Shown: positions 14,131 to 22,100 of the stretch, in pieces
How positions within the stretch are numbered: the stretch's first letter is position 1
How the letters are laid out: every line of letters begins with the position of its first letter
Program-made: the position numbers and the translations under genes
Virus record (IMG/VR): IMGVR_UViG_3300000115_000069
Coordinates: 1-24,203 of that record
DNA from: a virus
Direction: 5' to 3' (one strand)
Length of the DNA: 24,203 bases
The notes under the pieces: model-generated
Told to the model about the DNA's origin: nothing
Databases searched by the model: none
The model's input: the letters and a program-made list of their open reading frames with translations, nothing else

Positions 14131-15909
14131 ATGGACATTAAATTAGACAGCAAATACGAGCCCTACATCAAGCCGTCCACCACTGACATGGACGTAGGTG
14201 GGCTGGTCATCCCACCGACTAGTTTACTCACCGCTCTGCTCTTTGGATTTGCCAACCATGACCTGATAAGGGCTAAGGAGTATTACTTCTGGCGTATATG
14301 TGACACCCTCTGGAACCGACCAGACATTCCTGAACCCTTGATGCAGCAAAACCCATGGGCTAAGCTGATCATCCGCAGCTGCCTTGAGAATAAGTTCCTC
14401 GCTGTAGGTGGTGCTGCATCCTCATCCAAGTCTCACACCATGGCTGCTTATGCCATCGTTAACTGCTTGTCCCAGCCAAAGGATACCTTAGTCCTGATTA
14501 CTTCAACCACGTTGCGTGAAGCACGAAAAAGGATTTGGGGTTCAATTATCACGTTACTGGCAGTGATAGAGGATATGCCTTTCAGGATTCGGGATTCAAT
14601 TGGTAACGTCGCTTATGTCAATGCACATGGCACCTTGCTTGAGAAGTCTGGTCTGTCACTCATTGCAGCTGAGAAGTCACGAACCCGTGAAGCGGTGGGT
14701 AAGTTCATTGGTATCAAGAACAAGAGGGTCATCGTAATCGGGGACGAGCTGTCGGAGATCTCCGAGGCTGTAGTCCATGCTGGTCTTACCAACCTGTCCG
14801 CTAACCCAGAGTTCAGGATGATCGGGATGTCCAACCCCAGTTCTAAGTTCGATGCCTTTGGTGTGTGGTCTGAGCCAGAGGATGGCTGGGACTCAGTAGA
14901 TACCAACGTCGATGATGGCTGGAGAACTAAGTGGGGCGGTAAGTATATCAGGCTGGATGGTGAGCGCAGCCCCAACATCCTAGCTGGTGAGACAATCTAC
15001 CCATACCTGCCACGTGCTGACCAGATAGCTGAGAAGCGTGTGCTGCTGGGAACTGAGTCCCGTGGCTACATGCGAATGGTTCGTGCTGTCTTCTTCGATA
15101 GTGATGAGGACACAGGGATCTACTCTGAGAACGAGATTACCAAGAGCGGATGTATGCACAAAGTAAAGTGGGGATCACAACCTACCAAGGTAGCTGGGCT
15201 TGACCCAGCCTTTACTAATGGTGGCGATAGAACAATTTTGTATACAGGCTACGTAGGCACAGATGACGCAGGGCAGTATGTGTTTGAGCTGGGCAAGAGC
15301 TTCCAGCTGAATGACGATGCTACCAACAAGGCGGTGCCACGATCATACCAGATCGTCCAGCAGATCAAGAAGATATGCGAGAAGGAAGGCGTAGCCCCAG
15401 ATGATCTGGCGGTGGATGCTACAGGTGCTGGCTCCTCATTCTGTGATGTGCTGGCTGGGGAGTGGTCTCCTCGGTTCCTTCGTGTTACCTTTGGCGGCAA
15501 GCCTTCTGATAAGAGAGTCTCAGTAAATAGCCAACTCACTGGTATAGAGCTATATACCAACAGGGTTTCTGAGCTGTGGTTTGTAGGCAAGGAGCTCATG
15601 AGGACTCGTCAACTCTTTGGTCTGGATAGTGATCTGGCTCAAGAGATTGTTGGGCGTAACTATGAGCTGGTTAAGACTGGCTCACTAAAGGTGCGGATCG
15701 AATCCAAGCCTGAGTTTAAACAAAGGATCGGACGAAGCCCAGACTTGGCTGATGCCGCTTTCCTTGCCCTTGACTGTGCACGGCAAAGGCATGGTTTGAT
15801 AGCAATGGAGCCAAAGATTGTGGACCCAAATCAAAGCTACCGCAAACCACCAAAATCAATGAAGCACCTAAAGGCAGCTCTTCAAAACGATGCTGCTTAC
15901 TTACCTTGA
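14131..15909 (+). CDS. terL: Terminase large subunit
   Basis: ATP-driven DNA packaging motor and nuclease, 592 aa from ATG 14131. GTG 14089 would overlap the divergent promoter and is rejected. The ATPase domain shows a variant Walker A, GGAASSSKS (G93-S101), Walker B KRVIVIGDELSE (D205, E206) and a coupling motif GMSNPSS (232-238). The RNase H-fold nuclease domain follows, with acidic residues in VAGLDPAFTNGGD (D358), DDLAVDATGAG (D429) and SPDLADAAF (D538/D541). The motor pumps DNA into the prohead and cuts it at packaging ends. It is the first gene of the right-hand rightward block; a putative promoter follows it. The portal expected next to it is absent from the window. Confidence 0.93.
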   Translation: MDIKLDSKYEPYIKPSTTDMDVGGLVIPPTSLLTALLFGFANHDLIRAKEYYFWRICDTLWNRPDIPEPLMQQNPWAKLIIRSCLENKFLAVGGAASSSKSHTMAAYAIVNCLSQPKDTLVLITSTTLREARKRIWGSIITLLAVIEDMPFRIRDSIGNVAYVNAHGTLLEKSGLSLIAAEKSRTREAVGKFIGIKNKRVIVIGDELSEISEAVVHAGLTNLSANPEFRMIGMSNPSSKFDAFGVWSEPEDGWDSVDTNVDDGWRTKWGGKYIRLDGERSPNILAGETIYPYLPRADQIAEKRVLLGTESRGYMRMVRAVFFDSDEDTGIYSENEITKSGCMHKVKWGSQPTKVAGLDPAFTNGGDRTILYTGYVGTDDAGQYVFELGKSFQLNDDATNKAVPRSYQIVQQIKKICEKEGVAPDDLAVDATGAGSSFCDVLAGEWSPRFLRVTFGGKPSDKRVSVNSQLTGIELYTNRVSELWFVGKELMRTRQLFGLDSDLAQEIVGRNYELVKTGSLKVRIESKPEFKQRIGRSPDLADAAFLALDCARQRHGLIAMEPKIVDPNQSYRKPPKSMKHLKAALQNDAAYLP

Positions 15910-15917
15910 ATTTACCC

Positions 15918-15945
15918 TTGAGTTTGGAATCACAATGTATATACT
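15918..15945 (+). promoter_or_regulatory. Putative sigma70-type promoter for the virion block
   Basis: TTGAGT (15918-15923), a 16-base spacer and TATACT (15940-15945), about 23 bases of leader before ATG 15975. A short inverted repeat, AACTTA (15953-15958) with TAAGTT (15965-15970), sits right at the predicted start site and could be an operator or a 5' hairpin. This is the only promoter-like site I see ahead of the giant gene. Confidence 0.5.
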
Positions 15946-15974
15946 GACACTTAACTTAAACCTATAAGTTCCCT

Positions 15975-16808
15975 ATGGCAGCCAACGAACAATACCCCGA
16001 CGAGTCCGACGAAGAATTTAAAGCTCGCAAGTTACTGACCTCTGACACTCCAGAAGGAAAATTGGCGCGGGCTAAAAAAGAGGCTTTAGATGCGGCTACT
16101 CAAGGGTTTGGTCTAGAGAGGGAACGAAGCCCTGCTCGGAAAGCTATTGATGATTTTGAAGGTCTGAGAGCGGTGAACGAGATGAATAATCCTGAAGTTT
16201 ACGCAGCCCGACCAAGCACAAGCCCCGCAGACACTTCAGACCCCAACGAAAAGCTGGATCAAATGGGGGATCTTTTCGGTGGTTCTGACGCGGCTACAGA
16301 ATTAGACGGGAGGAATTATTCTACTGAGGGGGAGACTCCCGATACTGGCATCATTGCCCCTCCATCATTTGGAACTTCTGGAATCAAAATTGCTGGTGTG
16401 ACACCAGAACCAAGTAATTTATTCGGGCTCGGTGGCGCATCAGGTGTACAAGGTGCAGGCGGATTGAGTGGTGGTGGTGTATCCCTTGGGGGCAAGCCGA
16501 TCCAGACTGCACAAGAATTTGGCACGGGACAACGGGCCCCAGCAGGTGGGAAACCAGACACCCAGAAACCAGACACCCAGAAACCAGAAGAAGCACCTTA
16601 CCAACGAAAGAGGGCAGATGAAATTGGCATTGTTGCCAACCGAGAAGAACGCGTGCGAGGTCGCCAGAAGTTTGCTGATGAGATTGGTAAGCTAGGTGGG
16701 TATGACAAACTTTCAGGTGAGCAAAAAGACCGAGGTCTAGAACTCGGGTTGCAGGAGCGCGACATTGAGAAATATTACAACAAGCAATACGACAAGCGTC
16801 GCAGATAA
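15975..16808 (+). CDS. Unrecognised low-complexity protein, probably virion-associated
   Basis: A 277-aa hydrophilic product. The N-terminus is acidic with charged helices (EQYPDESDEEFKARKLL). A Gly/Ser/Pro-rich, probably disordered middle follows (about 115-210, with LGGASGVQGAGGLSGG), including a tandem 5-residue repeat, KPDTQ. The C-terminus is a basic helical part ending YDKRRR. No enzymatic motif, signal or membrane segment is seen. Lys/Arg-rich ends and disorder would suit a scaffold-like, DNA-binding or internal-core protein. It is first of four unrecognised genes behind the putative 15918 promoter. Function is unassigned. Confidence 0.6.
   Translation: MAANEQYPDESDEEFKARKLLTSDTPEGKLARAKKEALDAATQGFGLERERSPARKAIDDFEGLRAVNEMNNPEVYAARPSTSPADTSDPNEKLDQMGDLFGGSDAATELDGRNYSTEGETPDTGIIAPPSFGTSGIKIAGVTPEPSNLFGLGGASGVQGAGGLSGGGVSLGGKPIQTAQEFGTGQRAPAGGKPDTQKPDTQKPEEAPYQRKRADEIGIVANREERVRGRQKFADEIGKLGGYDKLSGEQKDRGLELGLQERDIEKYYNKQYDKRRR
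16551..16587 (+). repeat. Tandem 15-bp repeat inside the 277-aa gene
   Basis: AAACCAGACACCCAG occurs twice head to tail (16551-16565, 16566-16580), followed by a partial third copy (AAACCAG, 16581-16587). It encodes a repeated Lys-Pro-Asp-Thr-Gln unit in a disordered linker and keeps the frame, so slippage would only change linker length. Confidence 0.8.
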
Positions 16809-16828
16809 ACAACTAATACACACATAAC

Positions 16829-17881
16829 ATGGCTAACAGCAGACAAAGAATTTTAGAAGAATCGCAGGCTAAATTTAAAGCTAAGCAGGCCAAGGAGAAA
16901 GCTGAAGCAATGGCGTTTCGGAAGTTTCTTGACGATAATGGGTATGATCCAAGGATGCTTCCTTCTAATAACGCTGGTGCACAGCGGCTGAAAGATTGGA
17001 TAGAAGAATACGATACTGCCAAGGCGCAAGCCTCAGACGCAGAGGCCAGTTTGACTACTGGGCTTAGTGCTTTTGGTATTGATGATTCTGGTAATTTGAT
17101 TGGCGGTGGTTCTGTTGGAGGTATTGGAGCTCTTCCCTTTGAATCTGAAGCAGACATACTCTCTGACAAAGGAGATCGAAACTTAGCCAGTGACTGGGCA
17201 AAAATTCAAACAGGAAAGCCTCCCGCTGTAAGCAAAGTTGGAGACAAGCCTCCATCCCCCGCCGTAGCAGCAGCTGCTGCCAAGACAGCTAAAGGGAAAA
17301 GCCCGAGACCCCTCGGCCCCAACCAAAGCTACGATGCTACAAGGGAAGATGCAGATGGTAATGTCACCAAAGGAGTTCTTATAGGGGGTCGCTCTGGTAA
17401 AATGCTTTATAGCTTTGACCCCAAAGACATCGAGGCTGACAAAAGAGCCAAGGCGAAATACAAGTCAGACATGGAGAGCGGGGTCAATTATGGTAGATCT
17501 CGCCCCAGAGCCCAGATCATAGACAAGGGCCAATATCAAGACGAGCGTTCGCGCCAATACGCAGAGCTCTACAAGAATGGTTCCAAGGAACAGCAACGCC
17601 AGCGTAAGCAGAAGTCTGATAATGCTGCGACCGCTGCAAGGAACATCGCCGCGACCAAAAAGTTTTATGCAGATGAAGCAGCCAAAGCGAAGATCACCAC
17701 CGCTATGGCGGCAGGAGTTGCACCCCCTAAGGCTGACCTTGATGCAGCTGGTATGACTGAAGAAGATTACAAAAACTCGGTGGCTTTTGATAAAGCAGTG
17801 CAAAGCAGGCAGGTTAAAGACACAGCAACCAACTTTGCATCACGCCGCAACCGCGACAAACGCACACGTAGGAGAAGATAA
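16829..17881 (+). CDS. Unrecognised Arg/Lys-rich protein, probably virion-associated
   Basis: A 350-aa basic product. The N-terminal 30 residues form a charged helix (RILEESQAKFKAKQAKEKAE). A Gly-rich stretch follows (GNLIGGGSVGGIG), then an Ala/Pro/Lys linker (AVAAAAAKTAKGKSPRP) and a long Gln/Lys/Arg/Ala-rich helical region. The extreme C-terminus is very basic (NRDKRTRRRR). The start at 16829 has an A-rich leader without a ribosome binding site, 20 bases from the preceding stop. No domain is recognised. Like the gene before it, it ends with an arginine run, which suggests DNA or nucleoprotein contact inside the capsid. That is inference. Confidence 0.6.
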   Translation: MANSRQRILEESQAKFKAKQAKEKAEAMAFRKFLDDNGYDPRMLPSNNAGAQRLKDWIEEYDTAKAQASDAEASLTTGLSAFGIDDSGNLIGGGSVGGIGALPFESEADILSDKGDRNLASDWAKIQTGKPPAVSKVGDKPPSPAVAAAAAKTAKGKSPRPLGPNQSYDATREDADGNVTKGVLIGGRSGKMLYSFDPKDIEADKRAKAKYKSDMESGVNYGRSRPRAQIIDKGQYQDERSRQYAELYKNGSKEQQRQRKQKSDNAATAARNIAATKKFYADEAAKAKITTAMAAGVAPPKADLDAAGMTEEDYKNSVAFDKAVQSRQVKDTATNFASRRNRDKRTRRRR

Positions 17882-17886
17882 CAATC

Positions 17887-18282
17887 ATGAGACGGACTAA
17901 ATTACAAGGCGCATCAGGACTAGGTGGCGCAAGAGGATTAACCACAGGACGGGTCGGTGATAAGTCGGGGCCTATTGCTCCGAAGTGGGTCAGGCTAAAA
18001 CGCATGGCTCGCCAAGCTGGAAAAGACAATCAAAAGGAGGTTCAATCCCAGCTCTATGGTGCCTATATGTCTGAAAAGTTAAACTCTCCAACCATAGGAA
18101 CGGAAGCTTATCGTAAAGCAAAGGGTGCCATGCAGGGACGGGCTTCCAAATGGGCTGCTCGTAAAGAGGACTTGATGGGTATGTATTATGGTTACATGGA
18201 GAAAAAGATGAAACGCGATCAGGATCGTTGGGCCAAAGAGGATAACTCGACGGGCTCTTGGGGGGTCGAAGAGCGGATGTAA
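17887..18282 (+). CDS. Unrecognised small basic protein
   Basis: A 131-aa product with a Gly/Arg/Lys-rich N-terminus (MRRTKLQGASGLGGARG) and a charged helical C-terminal half containing many Lys, Arg, Met and Tyr residues (LMGMYYGYMEKKMKRDQD). The start follows the preceding stop by five bases. The purine-rich run at 17870-17875 is twelve bases from the ATG and is part of arginine codons, so it is a doubtful ribosome binding site. No membrane segment is visible and no function is recognised. Position suggests a small internal-core or assembly protein. Confidence 0.6.
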   Translation: MRRTKLQGASGLGGARGLTTGRVGDKSGPIAPKWVRLKRMARQAGKDNQKEVQSQLYGAYMSEKLNSPTIGTEAYRKAKGAMQGRASKWAARKEDLMGMYYGYMEKKMKRDQDRWAKEDNSTGSWGVEERM

Positions 18283-18301
18283 CTACTGATCCACCCAGCC
18301 T

Positions 18302-19120
18302 ATGAAATTTTCTTTTGATGATGACATCGCCCCCCTGAAGGGCAACTTTTTTGGCACCTCTAAATACGAGCAGGGGCTTCTGAGAAATAGGTATGGCCCC
18401 CAGATCGAGAAAGAACAAATGGGTGCCATTAAGGTAATGCAGGCGTTTGACCAGCAACGAAATAGTGACCTTCGCTATGAGTCCAACCTACTAGCCCTAG
18501 AACAAGCACGTGAGAAATCGGCTCGTGATCGGGAGACTCAGGCCAAGCTACCATCATTCTTTGAGGACGCCACCAATATCGTAGGAAACAAAGATGCGTC
18601 AATATTGGATCAACAAGAAAGTCTATTTGCGTTGGGTATGAAATATCCAACTCTGTTATCTACTAACTCAGCCGCCGCTTCCATGATGACAGGGGCTTCC
18701 AATATTCTTGGTGCGAGGGTTAAGGCAGGAACCGCCGCAGAAGCTAAGCGCATCAAAGATGAAGCGATGGATGCAGGTAAGGTACAGAAGATACTACCAG
18801 TATATAAGGACGCCATCAAAGACATGCGGGAGATGAGTGATGCCCTGAGCACCACCGCCTATCAGCCAGGCGGCAAGAAGGAACTAACATCAGCCGACAA
18901 GGTGATGCTGAGGAGCTATACTAAGAACTTGCTTGACTGGGATGACGAAACCTTCGATAACTTTTATCAAAGCGGCGACCAGAAAACCGTTGTAGACTCT
19001 TTGCTTGGCCAGTTTGTTACCCAAAGCGGAACGATCCGTGACAGTGTAGCGGATGTTAATGTCGGCCCACCGCGGGCACGGGTATCCGTCGATCCCAACA
19101 AATTTCGCTCCAGACAATAG
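18302..19120 (+). CDS. Unrecognised helical protein, probably virion-associated
   Basis: A 272-aa mostly helical product. A charged helical segment lies at about 36-77. An Ala/Gly/Met/Ser-rich, weakly hydrophobic stretch follows (AAASMMTGASNILGARVKAG, about 124-143), then another charged helical region. The C-terminus is basic and unstructured (GPPRARVSVDPNKFRSRQ). No enzymatic motif is visible. It lies immediately before the giant virion-type gene, with a 30-base A-rich gap (19121-19150). In podoviruses the medium-sized helical core proteins stand just before the largest one, so a similar role is plausible but unproven. Confidence 0.6.
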   Translation: MKFSFDDDIAPLKGNFFGTSKYEQGLLRNRYGPQIEKEQMGAIKVMQAFDQQRNSDLRYESNLLALEQAREKSARDRETQAKLPSFFEDATNIVGNKDASILDQQESLFALGMKYPTLLSTNSAAASMMTGASNILGARVKAGTAAEAKRIKDEAMDAGKVQKILPVYKDAIKDMREMSDALSTTAYQPGGKKELTSADKVMLRSYTKNLLDWDDETFDNFYQSGDQKTVVDSLLGQFVTQSGTIRDSVADVNVGPPRARVSVDPNKFRSRQ

Positions 19121-19150
19121 AACAAAACAAACAATACAAATACGCAGGTT

Positions 19151-22100
19151 ATGTCCTCGATTTACGATACACTTACAATTAACGAGAGAGCCCCAGCTGG
19201 TTTCTCCACTCCCGATTTTTCATCCTATAATGATTGGTCTGTTGACAATGCCAACGACCCAGATGAATTAAATAACCGTGCAGGTTATGCCGACTATGTC
19301 CGCAAGCAATACATTGCGAATGGCAACTTCGACGACCCACAAAATGCCGCAAAGCTTGAACAGAGTATCAGGCAGAATACCATAGATGCTGCCATCGCCG
19401 ACGAGGTGGAAGGTGCAGCCGAAAGAATGGATTCAATGTTTGCCCCCAAGGCACAGCCCCTTGACACCAAGCTCGCATTCATCAAACAATACTCTGATAG
19501 TAATAGTGAAGAGTGGAAGTCAGCTGACACTTACTTAGCACACCAGACATCCCTGATACAATCAGGGGCAGAGGGTAATGAAAACCCGCTCACTGAGGAG
19601 CGCACCATGCAGTATCAGCAAGAGGCTGAAGAACTTGCAGGTGGGGCTGCCTACCAGAAAGCACTCCGCAGTGCAGTAGATCGTGGAGACATGGCGATGG
19701 CTAGGCTCACCGATGAGAACGGTGAGAGCTATATCCATTCTGGCAAGCTACTAGATACAATTTCATTTAAGGATGCAATGCAGCAATCCGTTGCCATGGG
19801 TGGCATGTCTTACAGTGACGCCGCATCAGCACGTAGTCTCTACTCAGTGGATGAGAAGTATAACGAGCCATACCATAAGGTGCGCCGCTGGCAGGAGCAA
19901 TCAAATGTACTCGAAAAGCTCAGCCTCAAGAACAAAGACCTAGGCAAGTCCATGCAAGGTTTACAAGCCCTGTATGCTGAGATGGAAGGAGGTGTTGATA
20001 AGTCACCAGAATTTCAAGCCAAGGAAGAAGCGGCTATTGCAAAGGTTTACGAGTCAATGATTAGCACAGGTGCCTATGACAAGGACACAGCACCTGATCT
20101 TGAGGACGTGTCTAGGGCTGCATCCAACTTGGCGCAGATGAATAATTTCTACAACGGTGATGCAGAAGATGCTGAGTCGGAGGAGGTTGGGAAAAACATT
20201 CAGCGGATTGGATACAACAATCTGGTGATGCACCCAGCTGCGATGCTCAACAAGAAGATGTTTGATGCATCCATCAAGGCTAACCAAGACCTTACCCCGA
20301 GTGAGATCAACATGCTCAACCGTCGGCGTGAGTTTGAGAAGGAACAGAACTTCGCAGACTACAACGAGCGTCTTGCTAATGACAGTGTCGTTGGAGATAA
20401 GTGGATCACAGCTCTGCAAATTGGTAGAACCAATGGTCAGAAAGATGCAGACACATTAGACCTATTCATCAATGATGAAGATAACTACAGCTCTGCTAAG
20501 GGTTGGTTGTCTGGAATATGGAGCTCTGTAGAGGAGGGAGTATCTGATCTCGCAGCAGCTGTTGGTGTGATGACAGGAAACACTGAGTGGGCTTTGCCTA
20601 TCCTTCAACAGAATGCAAGGGACAAGGCATCCAGACGTGAGATGTCTGCCCTGTTTGGTAAGGAGTATGGGTTCGGGCGCAACGCCGTTGAGATGCTGGC
20701 CCCTGTGCTTACGGACATGGCAGCTACTGCGCTGTTATCTATTCCGACTGCGGGTGCTGGTGGTGCAGTCTACCTGATTGCCAAGCAAGGAGCGACGCTC
20801 ACCGCCAAGGGTATTGCCAAAGGGCTGGTCACTAATACTTTTAGACGTGGGGCTACGAATGCTTCTGGGGTTTGGGTTCGGGAGAGTGCTGAAGAAGCCG
20901 CCGAGCGACTGGTAACAATGAACCTGATTAAGGGGTCATCAGAAAGCGTCAAACTGAAGGGCGCTAAAGAAGCACTTGACTCATTTAACAATCTAACAGC
21001 TAGGCGGTATGGCGTGGATGCAGCCGTGTTTGTACCAGCTGCGACACGTTCTGGTGGTATGACATACGGAAGTGTATACACCCAGCTACAACAAGACAAC
21101 CCAGACGCCACACATGAAGAGAACCATGACAAGGCGATGGGTGCCGCGATGCAGTCTGGGTTGATGACAGGCATAACCACCTTAGCTTTTGGCAAGTTAG
21201 GTTTTGGTGGCGTGGAAGATGCACTCGTAAGGGGGGCGACCTATGGTCAGCTCAAGCGGGTGCTAGAACCTTTTGTCAAAAAGACAGGCACGACATTTGA
21301 TAAAGCAGTTACAGGAGCCTATAAGGATGCCCTGAAACAAACTGGCATGTTTGGACTGAGGACTGGGCTTGCCAAAGCAGGGCTCAAGGGCACGACTGGA
21401 GATGTCCTTGCAGAAGGAATCAAGGGTGCTGTGAGTGAGGCACCTGAGGAAGCACTACAGGAATTTTTAGATGGGCTGATCTCAGATGCTGCCACAGATT
21501 CCGAGACCCCTTTTGCCGAGCGCATAAGTCAGTCATTCAATGCTGCCCTGTATGGTGCAGTCCTTGGTGGAGCTATTACATCAGGTAAGAGTCTCGTTAC
21601 GGCTGGCAATCAACTCAAGATAGACCAGCAGGTGGCACCACAGATGCTCAACAGTTTTGAAGCTAAGGTTGCAGCAAAACTAGAAGAGAGCGGCTCACCT
21701 CTGATGGCTGAACAAGTCCGCAATGTTCTGAGGAGCACAGCTGACACACAAGTAGCCGCCTTTGAAAGGGCAAGGCAAGAGTATGAGAGTGATCAAGAAC
21801 AAGCTCCTTTCATGGATGACATGCCTGTGGATCAACCAGCTGAACCACAACCAAGCCCCGAACGCCAAGCAGTTCGCGCTGAACTGGAGCAGGCTGAGCT
21901 AGAGTTCGAGGCACTTGCCGAGGCCAACCCAGTCGAGGAGGGTGCCGAGCCAAACCCAGAGGTAGTTGCTCAAGAGCAGAAGGTCAACGAGCTAAAACAA
22001 CAAGAGCTAGCTTTTGAGGAAGCTGATGAAGCCGCCGCCCAGCAACAAGAAACGACAGACGAAGAGGTCGAGGTGGATGAAGAACCACTGGAGGAACAAA

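Noticed and set aside
13706-14131. 141-aa plus-strand frame opposite the small-terminase gene
   Set aside because: It overlaps a gene with HTH, ATGA-linked neighbours and a promoter; its product is Ser/Leu-rich with no motif, typical of an antisense shadow.
14112-15940. The 9-mer ACAATGTAT occurs in both the terS/terL gap (14112-14120) and the promoter region at 15932-15940, as a possible shared operator
   Set aside because: With roughly 400 bases of intergenic DNA, a shared 9-mer is expected by chance about as often as not, and no third copy was seen in the other gaps.
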